A stretch of 64,000 bases of DNA from Desulfobacteraceae bacterium Eth-SRB2 (GCA_004193595.1 RPGQ01000003.1:1-64000), one strand, 5' to 3'. Shown: positions 26,007-35,427, counted from the first letter of the stretch. The notes: a model not told the origin generated them from the letters alone. A program made the numbers and translations.

Positions 26007-26627
26007 TTATATTTCCTTTTTCCCCCAGCTTTCAAACAGATTGTGATCCCGGTCCAAAAGGTTCAACACCTTACCGACAACAAAGTTAACCACATCATCA
26101 AGCGATTCGGGCCGGGTGTAGAACCCGAGAACCGGAGGAACGATCTCAATCCCGGCCAGAGCGGCCCTGTGAATGTTTCCGGTGTGGACAACACTGAGCG
26201 GTGTTTCCCTGGGTACGATGATGCACCTTCGCTTTTCCTTTAACGCCACATCACAGGTTCTGGTAATCAGTGAATCTGCATATCCGTGGACAATGGCGGA
26301 AAGTGTTTTCATGGAACAGGGGATGACAACCATTGCTTGGAATTTTGTGGAACCGCTGGCCACCGGAGCAAAAAAATCATTGTTTTTGAACTCGCTCAAC
26401 AGATCATGGTTTCGGGCCAGACCCCGCTTGATAAGCAGTTCTTTCAAGGATGAAAAGTGGGTTTCCCCCCGAAAGATTTCGTATTCTATGATTTGGCAGG
26501 CCGGCTGTGAAACAATTGCAGCAACTTTTTCTCCTGAATTAAGGAGTTCTTCAATCAGACGAACCCCCAGTATGGGGCCGCTGGCTCCTGAAATTCCAAC
26601 AACTATCATTTTTTTTTGATCTTTCAT
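26007..26627 (-). CDS. ubiX: UbiX-type flavin prenyltransferase
   Basis: Makes the prenylated FMN cofactor needed by UbiD-type decarboxylases, here presumably for MqnL two genes upstream in the operon. Signature blocks are VVGISGASGPILGVRLIEEL, ASGSTKFQAMVVIPCSMKTL, HGYADSLITRTCDVALKEKR and VPRETPLSVVHTGNI. 206 residues. It lies between mqnP and mqnE with short spacing. The first ATG (26627) lacks an obvious ribosome binding site; Met7 is an alternative start. Confidence 0.94.
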   Translation of the reverse strand: MKDQKKMIVVGISGASGPILGVRLIEELLNSGEKVAAIVSQPACQIIEYEIFRGETHFSSLKELLIKRGLARNHDLLSEFKNNDFFAPVASGSTKFQAMVVIPCSMKTLSAIVHGYADSLITRTCDVALKEKRRCIIVPRETPLSVVHTGNIHRAALAGIEIVPPVLGFYTRPESLDDVVNFVVGKVLNLLDRDHNLFESWGKKEI

Positions 26628-26645
26628 GAATTTTGCATCTAAAGA

Positions 26646-27497
26646 TTATAAAATTTTACCTATAAAAAGATCCGTGAGAGTCCCGAAAAAAAGTATGGGG
26701 GATATGTATATATTGGCTTTAAAAAAATTCTTTATGGCCCACGTGATATTTTTATTCCTTGCCAGTCTCTGCTGGTAAAAAAATATTATTCCCACCAGTA
26801 CAACTGCCGTCCAGTAGGGGACTGTCTTATGGGTTAAAAACCCCGCATATATCATGGCGATTATAGAGACCAAATAGCATGCTGCGGAGATGACGAGCGC
26901 CCGTTTTTTTCCCAGACGAACCGGCATGGAGTGAAGATTTTCTTTAACATCAAATTCCATATCCTGGATGGCATAAACGATGTCAAGCCCTGCAATCCAT
27001 GCCATTATAATACACCCCAGAACAAAGGGAACGCGTGTAAATTCACCGGTAACCGCAATATATCCTCCAATGGGAGCCGCCGCTTCAACCATGCCCAGAT
27101 AAAAATGGGAAGAGGCGCTGAACCGCTTAAAATAAGAATAGGTAAACAGCATTAATACTGCGGGAAAAGACAGATAAAAACAGAGCATGTTCAGCATGAA
27201 TGAAGCGCCGATGAGTAAAAACGAGGAAACACAGGCGGTTATCCATACCACCCCGGGCCGAACGTCTCCTTTGGGAACCGGCCGGTCGCTGGTGCGCGGA
27301 TTTTTTGCATCGATTTTTGCATCGATCACCCGGTTAAATGACATGCCGGCGGTTCTGGCTGCAGCCAGGGCAACAATCACCCAGAACCAGGTCATAAATG
27401 TCCCACCTCCGGCAAAAAGCACACCTATTAATGCAAAAGGCAAAGCAAAAAGGGTTTGCTCGATCATAATAAGTTTCGAAAATTTCTTAAAATCCAT
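26646..27497 (-). CDS. mqnP: Menaquinone prenyltransferase MqnP (UbiA family)
   Basis: Membrane enzyme that attaches the polyprenyl chain to 1,4-dihydroxy-6-naphthoate. About eight membrane helices surround two Asp-rich motifs: NRVIDAKIDAKNPRTSDRP in the first cytosolic loop and YAIQDMEFDVKENLHSMP in the second. 283 residues. It overlaps the end of mqnL by 11 bases, so the two are translationally coupled. Context, not sequence alone, separates MqnP from UbiA. Confidence 0.9.
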   Translation of the reverse strand: MDFKKFSKLIMIEQTLFALPFALIGVLFAGGGTFMTWFWVIVALAAARTAGMSFNRVIDAKIDAKNPRTSDRPVPKGDVRPGVVWITACVSSFLLIGASFMLNMLCFYLSFPAVLMLFTYSYFKRFSASSHFYLGMVEAAAPIGGYIAVTGEFTRVPFVLGCIIMAWIAGLDIVYAIQDMEFDVKENLHSMPVRLGKKRALVISAACYLVSIIAMIYAGFLTHKTVPYWTAVVLVGIIFFYQQRLARNKNITWAIKNFFKANIYISPILFFGTLTDLFIGKIL

Positions 27498-28932
27498 ATT
27501 CTTTCCACCGGCGGCTGACTTTTTCGATTATTTCGTCAGACATTCGGATCTCTTCCGGCCAATCCCGCCCCATTCCTTCTTCACGGGTTTTTCTTGTTGC
27601 GTCTATTCCCATTTTCCCGCCAAAATTAGGATACGGCGCTGAATGGTCCAGCGCATCCACAGGACCTTCCGATAAAAGCAGATCTCTTTTGGGATCCACA
27701 TTATTTAAAAGTTTCCAAACCACGGTTCTTGAATCACGAAGATCCATATCTTTATCAAATACCACAATATACTTGGTTGACGCCATCTGACCCAGTCCCC
27801 AGAGCGCGTTAATCACTTTTTTCGCCTGTCCGGGAAACTTTTTGTCAATGGATACCAGGGCGCAGTTGTGAAATACGCCTTCCATGGGAAGTTCCATGTC
27901 AACAATTTCCGGAACCACCATTTTTAATAACGGCAAAAAAAGCTTCTCAGTGGCCTTTGCCATATAACAGTCTTCCATGGGAGGCTTTCCCACGATTGTT
28001 GCAGGATAAACCGCATCATTTCTGCAGGTGATACAGGTCACATGGAATACCGGATAACGGTCTGCCGGAGAATAAAAGCCGGTATGGTCCCCAAAAGGAC
28101 CTTCAATCCGTTCTTCATCAGGATCTACATATCCTTCAATGATAACATCGGATTCGGACGGCACAAAAATATCAATGGTCTTTGCCCGGGTTATTTGGAT
28201 GGAACGTGAGCCGATAAACCCCGCAAGCAACAGTTCATCCATATCCGGAGGAAGGGGCGCTGTTGCCGCATAGGTAACCAAAGGGGATCCGCCCAGGGCC
28301 ACAGCCACCTCCATCCGCTCTCCCCGGGATTTGTATTTGTCAAAATGGCGGCTGCCGTCCTTGTTGTACTGCCAGTGCATACCGGTTGTGGTATTGTCGT
28401 ATTTGTGCATGCGATACATACCCATATTCTGAACCCCGGTATCCGGATCTTTTGTAATCACAACCGGAAGGGTAATAAAAGGACCGCCGTCTTGAGGCCA
28501 GCAGGTGAGGATGGGAAGCATGTCGAGCAACGGCCCTTCCGGACCGTAGATTCGCTGCTGGCACGGGGCATGTTTCACTTTTTTGGGTGAGATAGCGGCC
28601 AGTCCTTTCAAGTCAAAAAGCATCTTTATTTTTTGGGTAAAACTGCCGGGAAACCTGACTTTAATTAATGCTTCTATACGTCGGCCAATATCGTCGAAAG
28701 AGTCGCACCCCAGGGCCATTTTCATTCGTCCAAAGCTTCCGAACGCATTGATAAGAAGTGGAAATGTTGATCCTTTTATTTTCTCAAAAAGAAGCGCCGG
28801 ACCGTGGGTTTTGCTCATTCTGTCCGCTATTTCAGTCACTTCCAGTACAGAATCCACTTCTGCGGAAATCCTTTTGAGTTCATTTTCAGATTCGAGTTTC
28901 TTGATAAATTCTCGAGTGTTTTTAAATGGCAT
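27487..28932 (-). CDS. mqnL: Menaquinone biosynthesis decarboxylase MqnL (UbiD family)
   Basis: prFMN-dependent decarboxylase that removes the ring carboxyl after prenylation. UbiD-family blocks are PFKNTREFIKKLESENELKR at the N-terminus, NMGMYRMHKYDNTTTGMHWQ, RIEGPFGDHTGFYSP with the catalytic Glu, and KPPMEDCYMAKATEKLFLPL. 481 residues. It is first in the eight-gene operon, which runs mqnL-mqnP-ubiX-mqnE-mqnA-mqnC-mqnD-mqnB. No final methyltransferase (MenG/UbiE) is in the window. Confidence 0.92.
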   Translation of the reverse strand: MPFKNTREFIKKLESENELKRISAEVDSVLEVTEIADRMSKTHGPALLFEKIKGSTFPLLINAFGSFGRMKMALGCDSFDDIGRRIEALIKVRFPGSFTQKIKMLFDLKGLAAISPKKVKHAPCQQRIYGPEGPLLDMLPILTCWPQDGGPFITLPVVITKDPDTGVQNMGMYRMHKYDNTTTGMHWQYNKDGSRHFDKYKSRGERMEVAVALGGSPLVTYAATAPLPPDMDELLLAGFIGSRSIQITRAKTIDIFVPSESDVIIEGYVDPDEERIEGPFGDHTGFYSPADRYPVFHVTCITCRNDAVYPATIVGKPPMEDCYMAKATEKLFLPLLKMVVPEIVDMELPMEGVFHNCALVSIDKKFPGQAKKVINALWGLGQMASTKYIVVFDKDMDLRDSRTVVWKLLNNVDPKRDLLLSEGPVDALDHSAPYPNFGGKMGIDATRKTREEGMGRDWPEEIRMSDEIIEKVSRRWKEYGF

Positions 28933-29308
28933 AAGAAAAAAATCCTAACTCCAAGTCCCTTTAAGTGGTTATAGGGTTTAGGGGTTAACGGGTTATTTTT
29001 CGCTCAACTATTTTGATACTATCTGAGATCAAAACGAAAAATATAAATAAATGAGCGTCATGTGTCAAGGTACAAAAAAATGCGAACCATATGCAAAATT
29101 TAAGCAAACTTGGGGCTTGGACCCAATTATTTCCCCTGTTATGGGTTTGTGGATATTGACGATAATGCTCCATACCGCATTGTATTGACAGCAAATTTAT
29201 TTCTATGGAAAAAAGTTGATGCCGATTTTAGTTTTAAAGTTCTTATAACATAATTCCGATAATATCATTTAAGAATAATAAAAACTACCTCATAGGGAAT
29301 CCGTCGAA
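28933..29308. other. Intergenic region between divergent transcripts
   Basis: This 376-bp gap separates the mqn operon from the plus-strand gene at 29309 and must hold both promoters. I see no convincing sigma-70 pair, no riboswitch fold, and only a possible family D trace (ACTTGGGGCTTGGACCCAAT at 29105). The minus-strand open frame inside it has no ribosome binding site and is not called. Confidence 0.5.
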
Positions 29309-30184
29309 ATGAATTCAATTAATCCATGCGCTTCAAACATTTCTCAACAGCCGGATTTTAGTGCAAACAGCAGCATCACCAATGAACTGTTACTCACCCG
29401 GATTGAAACATCCAACCAGCAAAATAAAGATATCACCATCGTTACAGAGGAAGGTGACAGGGTAACGATTTCATCTTCCTTTCAAAGTCAGGCGGTTTAT
29501 TCAACTTATGAAGGGATATCACAATATACAGTTTCTGCCACCTCTGAAAATCTTGCCATGGAGAATACTGAACTTGTAATGTTTGAAGGTGAAAAATTCG
29601 AATATGAAAATGCTCGCAACTTTTCAATATCAGTGGATGGCGATCTCAATGAACAAGAATTGAAAGCTATCAAAAAAGCGGTAAAGATAATCGATAAAAT
29701 AATGACGGACATTCTTAATGGAAAAAATATTCCTGAAGCTTTGGCCAAGGCTGTAGAGATTAGCAATCTTGGCCCGATAGCAAGCCTTGAGGCAAATTAT
29801 CAATATGAGAAAACGGTGCTCGTAGAGCAAACAGCGATAAAAGAAGCCGTTACATATTCTAAGGACGGATTGGCTGAAAATATTGCATCGCCAAATAACA
29901 ATAAATTAAATATTGAAAATCCGATCGATGAAATGATAACTGCCGTAAAAGACTCCGGCGTAAAACCGTCAAAATTTAAAAAACCCATAAAGAAATTATT
30001 TGCCGACATTTTAAACAATCTTCCGGAAAATGACCATCAAAACAAACCCAAGGCTCACTTGGCGAAACGAATCGGAACGGACCTGATGAACAGGATTAAC
30101 CGGCTGCCTAAAAATGGAGGAATAAACAACAATCATTTTACACGACCCTACTATAACCGGTTTCAAAACCCAGGTCATTTCTAA
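29309..30184 (+). CDS. Conserved hypothetical protein, 291 aa
   Basis: A soluble, polar protein with a low-complexity N-terminus. A central block SISVDGDLNEQELKAIKKAV is followed by KIIDKIMTDILNGKNIPEAL and ISNLGPIASLEANYQYEKTV, which is conserved in related delta-proteobacterial proteins. The DGDLNEQEL stretch resembles an EF-hand loop but lacks the usual glycine. The C-terminus is basic and Asn/Pro-rich (NRLPKNGGINNNHFTRPYYN). No signal sequence is found, though such proteins sometimes use flagellar-type export. Function unknown. Confidence 0.7.
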   Translation: MNSINPCASNISQQPDFSANSSITNELLLTRIETSNQQNKDITIVTEEGDRVTISSSFQSQAVYSTYEGISQYTVSATSENLAMENTELVMFEGEKFEYENARNFSISVDGDLNEQELKAIKKAVKIIDKIMTDILNGKNIPEALAKAVEISNLGPIASLEANYQYEKTVLVEQTAIKEAVTYSKDGLAENIASPNNNKLNIENPIDEMITAVKDSGVKPSKFKKPIKKLFADILNNLPENDHQNKPKAHLAKRIGTDLMNRINRLPKNGGINNNHFTRPYYNRFQNPGHF

Positions 30185-30210
30185 TTCTCTTTAGGGTTCC
30201 CATATCAAGA

Positions 30211-30945
30211 TCAGACCAGCTCCTCGGGAATGTCGGCATTGGTGTAAACCTTCTGCACATCATCACAATCTTCAAGTGTTTCCATCAAGTTGACCATCTG
30301 CTCGGCGTCCTTGCCTTGAAGGTTTACGGTTGATTGTGGGAGCATTGTAATCTCTGCAGCAATATAGGGAAGCGATTGCTCTTCTATAGCGGCCTTTACC
30401 GCTTCAAAATCTTTAGGCTCCGTAATGATTTCATAATTACTGTCATCTTCTATTACATCTTCGGCTCCCGCATCAATGGCGACTTCCATCAGAGTATCCT
30501 CGTCCACGGCATGGTTTTCCACAACGATATATCCTTTTTTTTCAAATATCCATGCAACGCATCCATTGGAGCCCAGATTCCCTCCGGCTTTGGTTAAAAT
30601 ATGGCGAATATCCGCCACCGCTCTGTTTTTGTTGTCTGTGAGTGACTCGATGAAAATAGCGGCGCCGCCCGGACCGTATCCTTCGTAAATACTCTCTTCG
30701 TAATTCACGCCTTCCAGTTCGCCGGTCCCTTTTTTAATGGCCCTTTCAATATTGTCTTTGGGCATATTTTCACTTTTAGCCGCCTGGATGGCGGTCCGCA
30801 GCCTTGGGTTTGCAGCCGGATCTCCTCCTCCAAAACGCGCTGCAACAGTAATTTCTTTAATGAGCTTGGTGAAAACTTTACCCCGCTTGGCATCGGTTGC
30901 ACCCTTTTTATGCTTTATGGAAGACCACTTGCTATGCCCTGACAT
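30211..30945 (-). CDS. yebC: YebC/PmpR family regulator
   Basis: Recent work on the family links it to translation of proline-rich motifs as well as to transcription control. The conserved N-terminus is [20 protein letters not shown], followed by [33 protein letters not shown] and [16 protein letters not shown]. 244 residues. AGGAGG precedes ATG 30945. It lies 10 bases after the end of rlmE on the same strand; yebC is more often paired with ruvC, which is not here. Confidence 0.96.
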   Translation of the reverse strand: MSGHSKWSSIKHKKGATDAKRGKVFTKLIKEITVAARFGGGDPAANPRLRTAIQAAKSENMPKDNIERAIKKGTGELEGVNYEESIYEGYGPGGAAIFIESLTDNKNRAVADIRHILTKAGGNLGSNGCVAWIFEKKGYIVVENHAVDEDTLMEVAIDAGAEDVIEDDSNYEIITEPKDFEAVKAAIEEQSLPYIAAEITMLPQSTVNLQGKDAEQMVNLMETLEDCDDVQKVYTNADIPEELV

Positions 30946-30954
30946 ATTTACCTC

Positions 30955-31557
30955 CTATTTTTTCCCGAATCCGATAATATAAATTTCTTTGCTCGCCTTT
31001 CGGCTGCTTTGCGGTTTGAAAATCTTGTGCCGGTTAAATCCCTGTTTAACGGCCTCCGAAAATTTTTTAAAATCTTCTCCGTGAAAGATCTTACAAACAA
31101 ATGATCCTCCGCTGACAAGCGTTTCTTGAGCAATGGAGAGTGCCGCCCGGCAAAGATTAAAAGACCTTGCGCTGTCAACGTGTCTGCTGCCGGTAGTTGC
31201 AGGCGCCATGTCGCTGAGAACAACATTAAAACCTTTTCCCGTCAATTTAAACAGCTCATCATCCATGGAAAGGATATCGCTTTGATAAATTCTTACATGA
31301 GACGGAACCCTTTCAGAAACCGGTTTGAGGTCGATGCCCACCACCTCTCCTTTATTCCCTGTGAGATCCGCAGCATAAAGAAGCCATGACCCGGGCGCAC
31401 ACCCCAGATCCAGGACCTTGTCTCCTTTTTTTATCAGATTGTATTTTTGCTGCATTTCTTTGAGCTTATAAACAGACCTGGCAGGAAATTTCTCTTTTTT
31501 TGCCCGGCGGGCATAGTGATCTTGCCACCGGTTATGTTTAGCAGCTGCTTTTTTCAT
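30955..31557 (-). CDS. rlmE: 23S rRNA 2'-O-methyltransferase RlmE (FtsJ/RrmJ)
   Basis: Methylates the ribose of U2552 in the A loop of 23S rRNA. The SAM motif is VLDLGCAPGSWLLYAAD. The catalytic K-D-K-E set is visible in ARSVYKLKEM, VLSDMAPATTG, GSFVCKIFHG and the C-terminal SSRKASKEIY. I chose ATG 31557, giving MKKAAAKHNRWQDHYARRA; the longer TTG frame starts inside the family E element end. 200 residues. Confidence 0.94.
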   Translation of the reverse strand: MKKAAAKHNRWQDHYARRAKKEKFPARSVYKLKEMQQKYNLIKKGDKVLDLGCAPGSWLLYAADLTGNKGEVVGIDLKPVSERVPSHVRIYQSDILSMDDELFKLTGKGFNVVLSDMAPATTGSRHVDSARSFNLCRAALSIAQETLVSGGSFVCKIFHGEDFKKFSEAVKQGFNRHKIFKPQSSRKASKEIYIIGFGKK

Positions 31558-31577
31558 ATCATAAACCGATTCGCATA

Positions 31578-31967
31578 GGGTGTAAATCAAGACTGTCAGT
31601 TGCTAAGATTACTATGGCTATTTGGTGTCAGGTTTCAGGTGTCAGGTTTCAGGTGTCAGGGTTCAGGTGTCAGGTGCCAGCCCTGAGAGAGCGTTTCATC
31701 ATTTACGCCATACCCTGCCGATTCCTCGGCGAACTGCCAGCGGCGTTCTCGCTCTGGAATTTTCCGCTCCAATGTTTTCTCCAATCCATTCAGCATACGA
31801 ATGCATTCTTTGTAGCGACCCCGAAATTCTAAATACACCTTTTTCGTGATATAACCTCTGAGTTTCGCCATATCCATATAATTGCTCGTGCTCACCCATC
31901 CCTTTAAGCCTGAAACCTGACACCTGAAACCTGAACCCTCTTTCACCAACGGTTGTGATTTACACCC
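31578..31967. repeat. Family E element carrying a four-helix-bundle gene remnant
   Basis: Outer ends are GGGTGTAAATCAAGACTGTC and ACGGTTGTGATTTACACCC. Inside are direct units CAGGTTTCAGGTGTCAGG (31627-31678) on the left and inverted CCTGAAACCTGACACC units (31909-31938) on the right. Between the arms lies about 230 bp of minus-strand coding remnant. The copy at 56976-57521 has the same plan. Confidence 0.88.
31680..31900 (-). pseudogene. Remnant of a four-helix-bundle (23S rRNA intervening-sequence-like) protein gene
   Basis: The minus strand encodes YMDMAKLRGYITKKVYLEF, then CIRMLNGLEKTLERKIPERE. This matches the C-terminal helices of the small four-helix-bundle proteins found in 23S rRNA intervening sequences and as stray genes in many bacteria. 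The N-terminal half is absent; the open frame instead reads into the CAGGTTTCAGG units at both ends. It is therefore a fragment within the element. The same fragment recurs at 57258-57330, interrupted there by another repeat. Confidence 0.7.
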
Positions 31968-32001
31968 ATTCGCCTGGCTAATAATTGGAAAAATGGGTTT
32001 G

Positions 32002-33372
32002 TTAGAACAGTTCTTCCATAGCTATGGAGATGGTTTTTACTCCTATAATTTCAATGCCTTTTATTTTGCTCATTCGTTTCAAGTTGCTTTTAGGAATAAG
32101 GCATCGTGTAAAGCCCATTTTTTTTGCTTCGGCAATCCGGGTTTCAACATGGCCGATGGCCCTGACTTCTCCGGTCAATCCCACTTCCCCAAAAATAATG
32201 GTGCCTTTTAGAATGGGCCGGTCTAAAAAGCTCGACGCAACAGCAGACACGATTCCCATGTCAACAGCGGGTTCAACAATCTTAACGCCGCCGGCAACAT
32301 TAAGAAAAATATCGTGTCCCATTAAATGCATGCCTAATTTTTTTTCCATTACCGCCACCAGCAACGCCACCCGGTTGTGATCAATGCCCAGAATGGTTCT
32401 TCGAGGGTTTCCGAAGCTGGTGCTGCTGGCAAGTGCCTGTAGTTCGACAAGAATCGGCCTTGTCCCCTCCATGCTGGCCGTAACTACGGATCCCGGTGTA
32501 TTTTCCGGGCGTTCGGCCAGAAATACCGCCGAAGGGTTGGCCACTTCATTCAGGCCGTTTTCTCTCATCTCAAACACGCCGATTTCGTTTGTCGACCCGA
32601 ATCTGTTCTTAACCGCTCTTAAAATTCTGAACACATGGTCGCGATCCCCTTCAAAATAAAGAACCGTATCAACCATATGTTCCAGAAGCCTGGGCCCGGC
32701 TATAGCGCCGTCTTTGGTTACGTGTCCCACCAGAAATATACGGATTCCGGTCTTTTTGGCCAGGAGCATCAGCCGCATGGTAGACTCCCGGACCTGGGTG
32801 ACACTCCCGGGAGCGGATGTCAGGTCCGGGCTGAACATGGTCTGGATGGAATCAATCACCATGACATCCGGTTTAACCGAATCTGCCATCAAAAGGATCG
32901 AATCTATATCGTTTTCTGAAACCACAAGCAAATCAGAGCCGGTGGCAGTCAGCCTCTGGCTTCGGATCCTTATCTGCCGGATGGATTCTTCCCCTGAAAC
33001 ATATAATACTTTACGCCTTGCTTCGGCAAGACCATTCAGGGCTTGCAGCATAAGGGTGGATTTGCCGATCCCCGGGTCTCCGCCGATCAGGATAAGGGTT
33101 CCGGAAACAAGGCCCCCTCCCAGGACTCGATCAAATTCGCTGATTCCGGTTAATAAACGATCTTCTTGTTCAAGTGTAACGGAATCAATGGGAACCGGTT
33201 GTGTTTGAGGAAAAGACAGGCTGCGAATGGCCCCTTGATCCGGTTTAGCAGCCTTAATTTCTTCAACAAAGCTCTGCCATTCGCCGCAATCAGGACATTT
33301 CCCCATCCATTTGGGCGTTTGATAGCCGCATGCCTGGCAGCAAAATACTGTTTTTGAGATTTTTTTCCCCAT
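32002..33372 (-). CDS. radA: DNA repair protein RadA
   Basis: RecA-like ATPase that helps branch migration of recombination intermediates. An N-terminal zinc finger (CCQACG ... CPDCG, residues 11-30) is followed by Walker A GGDPGIGKST, the RadA signature KNRFGSTNEIGVFEM and a C-terminal Lon-protease-like domain (GHDIFLNVAGGVKI). I prefer ATG 33372, which gives the usual short leader before the finger; TTG 33390 is an alternative. A family D element with its GTAGAATTTCCGAGACG motif lies upstream. 456 residues. Confidence 0.94.
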   Translation of the reverse strand: MGKKISKTVFCCQACGYQTPKWMGKCPDCGEWQSFVEEIKAAKPDQGAIRSLSFPQTQPVPIDSVTLEQEDRLLTGISEFDRVLGGGLVSGTLILIGGDPGIGKSTLMLQALNGLAEARRKVLYVSGEESIRQIRIRSQRLTATGSDLLVVSENDIDSILLMADSVKPDVMVIDSIQTMFSPDLTSAPGSVTQVRESTMRLMLLAKKTGIRIFLVGHVTKDGAIAGPRLLEHMVDTVLYFEGDRDHVFRILRAVKNRFGSTNEIGVFEMRENGLNEVANPSAVFLAERPENTPGSVVTASMEGTRPILVELQALASSTSFGNPRRTILGIDHNRVALLVAVMEKKLGMHLMGHDIFLNVAGGVKIVEPAVDMGIVSAVASSFLDRPILKGTIIFGEVGLTGEVRAIGHVETRIAEAKKMGFTRCLIPKSNLKRMSKIKGIEIIGVKTISIAMEELF

Positions 33373-33404
33373 GCCAAATAGGTTTTTCAAGAACTTTAGG
33401 TGTT

Positions 33405-33625
33405 AATAATTGAACGTCTCGGAAATTCTACAATTATTTGGACTTATATTTTTAACTCGGACATGGAAAAATGGAATGATGATTTAAAGAAGATGAAATC
33501 CCTCTAATTAATTTCTGCCAAGAGGAATTTTACAATAACCCAGATTTCCATTTTCTCTCCGAGCGTGAGGCCCAGAACCCAATATTCCATTGTTCCAATA
33601 TTCCAGCATTCCAATTGTGAGCGAA
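33405..33625 (-). repeat. Family D element upstream of radA
   Basis: In gene orientation it holds TTGGAATGCTGGAATATTGG (about 33596-33615), a spacer, ATTCCATTTTTCCATG (about 33463-33478) and then GTAGAATTTCCGAGACGTTC (33413-33432). It fills most of the 350-bp gap between radA and the divergent phosphatase gene. Confidence 0.6.
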
Positions 33626-33724
33626 GCGAACTAACTTGCAATTTAATTCATATCATGTCATTTAGATCTGATCAACCCGAGTCTTTGTGTTAATTCCTTA
33701 TAAGTAAATCAAAGAATTATTTTA

Positions 33725-34537
33725 ATGATCGACTACCACATCCATACGCTGCTTTGCAATCATGCCCAAGGCTCCATGGAATCTTATATCCGAAGCGCCA
33801 TCAATCTGGGCATGAGTGAAATATGTTTTCTGGATCATCTGACCGTTCGGGAATCCGAAAAAGGACTTTCCATGGCTCCGGGTGAGATTCCTTATTATTT
33901 TCAGGCCGTCCAGCTTCTAAAGCAACAATACAAAGAAGCGATAAATATCAAAGCCGGCCTGGAGATCGATTTTAATCCGGCCTATACAGACCTTTTCCAG
34001 GAAATTGTCGGCACATATGCCTTTGATGTTGTGGCGTCTGCACTACATTTTCCCGGCGGACTGAATATTGTAAGCGGGAGTTCCGCCTGGAAACATGGAG
34101 AAAAGGACGCAGATTATGTATATGGTCTGTATTATGAGCAACTCGAAAAAATGCTCGATTTTAATTATTTCGATGTGATATGCCATATCGACCTGATAAA
34201 AAAATTCGGCAGAAAGCCTTCAAGGTCCTTTGATAAAGAATTTAACGAAATATTGTTAAAAATAAAAACAAAGAATCTGTGCGTAGAACTCAATACCAGT
34301 GGATATAATCATCCGGTCCGGGAACCTTACCCTTCTCCAGATATGATTACAACGTGTCATAACCTGGGTATCCGCATCACTTTAGGTTCAGATGCCCATA
34401 CCCCGGCCCATGTGGGACAACATTATGACCGTGCATTGCCCCTGCTTCTTTCGGCCGGATACAACAATTTAACCACATTTACAAAGCGCAGGTGCAAAAA
34501 AGTCCCCATAACACAGTCTCAGGTCATGGTCAGATAA
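33725..34537 (+). CDS. PHP-domain histidinol phosphatase (HisK type)
   Basis: Metal-dependent phosphatase expected to dephosphorylate histidinol phosphate in histidine synthesis. PHP metal ligands are in DYHIHTLLCNHA at the N-terminus, FLDHLTV, GLEIDF, ASALHFPG, CHIDLI and GSDAHTPAHVG. 270 residues is the usual HisK length. No other his gene is nearby, so substrate assignment rests on family only. It overlaps the possible upstream extension of mltB. Confidence 0.85.
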   Translation: MIDYHIHTLLCNHAQGSMESYIRSAINLGMSEICFLDHLTVRESEKGLSMAPGEIPYYFQAVQLLKQQYKEAINIKAGLEIDFNPAYTDLFQEIVGTYAFDVVASALHFPGGLNIVSGSSAWKHGEKDADYVYGLYYEQLEKMLDFNYFDVICHIDLIKKFGRKPSRSFDKEFNEILLKIKTKNLCVELNTSGYNHPVREPYPSPDMITTCHNLGIRITLGSDAHTPAHVGQHYDRALPLLLSAGYNNLTTFTKRRCKKVPITQSQVMVR

Positions 34538-34548
34538 ACGGAGAGAAA

Positions 34549-35427
34549 ATGAGCCCAATTAAAAATACAGTTTTTGGATTTGGTCTATTGATAATGGGAT
34601 TGGTTTGTTTTACCCAGCCCGTGGTTCATGCAAAAAACAGCGATACATATTTTGAAACACTTCAAGAGAGCCTGATAAGAGACGGTTTTGACAAAAATAC
34701 GATAATCAGGCTATACAACAATCCAAAAGTTTGTTTTGAAACAAAAAAAGCGTCCCTGTTTTTATTCCATCGTGAATCGGTGTTAAATTATGATCAGTTT
34801 ACTTCAGCCGGGAACATCCAAAAATCACGTAACTATATAGCCAAGTATAAACCCGATCTGTTACGGGCGGAAAAAAAATACGGGGTAAACAAAGAGATCA
34901 TTACGGCCATCATCCTGATTGAAACCAAGCTGGGGACCCGCTTGGGAGGACCTTCGGTATTGAATATGTTATCGACCGTGGCTTCACTTGCGGATCCGGA
35001 TGTCCGGAATATGTTTTGGGGCAAGGTTTCAAAATCAACTAAATTTACAAAGAAAAAATTCCAAAAATGGGCGGAAAAAAAATCTAAATGGGCCTACAAT
35101 GAACTCAAGGCGTTTTTAACATACACAACAAGGGAAAAGATTGACCCCGCCCGAATTTACGGCTCTTATGCAGGGGCCCTGGGGATCGCTCAATTCATGC
35201 CGAGCAACATTCTTGCCTTTGCCAAAGACGGCAACAATGACGGGCGTGTGGATTTATTTGACCATTCAGATGCCATAATGAGTGTTGCAACCTACCTGAA
35301 AAATTACGGGTGGCATAACGGAATAAATAAAAAAGAGGCGTATAAAGTTATCTATCATTACAACCACAGTCGTCAGTATGTGGATGCTGTATTAAAAGTT
35401 GCAGCGCTGTTGGAATCTAAAACCTGA
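34549..35427 (+). CDS. mltB: Lytic murein transglycosylase B (MltB)
   Basis: Periplasmic enzyme that cleaves the glycan backbone of peptidoglycan to 1,6-anhydro products. Signal sequence residues about 6-26. The catalytic Glu is in IILIETKLGTRLGG. Other blocks are YNELKAFLTYTTR, IYGSYAGALGIAQFMPSN, DLFDHSDAIMSVATYLKNYGW and the C-terminal YNHSRQYVDAVL. I chose ATG 34549 because of GGAGAG just upstream and the signal sequence; longer frames overlap the preceding gene. 292 residues. Confidence 0.93.
   Translation: MSPIKNTVFGFGLLIMGLVCFTQPVVHAKNSDTYFETLQESLIRDGFDKNTIIRLYNNPKVCFETKKASLFLFHRESVLNYDQFTSAGNIQKSRNYIAKYKPDLLRAEKKYGVNKEIITAIILIETKLGTRLGGPSVLNMLSTVASLADPDVRNMFWGKVSKSTKFTKKKFQKWAEKKSKWAYNELKAFLTYTTREKIDPARIYGSYAGALGIAQFMPSNILAFAKDGNNDGRVDLFDHSDAIMSVATYLKNYGWHNGINKKEAYKVIYHYNHSRQYVDAVLKVAALLESKT

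Noticed and set aside
28985-29194. Small minus-strand frame upstream of the mqn operon
   Set aside because: No ribosome binding site or motif; it lies in the divergent promoter region.
31620-31680. CRISPR-like tandem units CAGGTTTCAGGTGTCAGG
   Set aside because: Units are 9-10 bases with no unique spacers and form inverted arms; no cas genes are present. They belong to family E.
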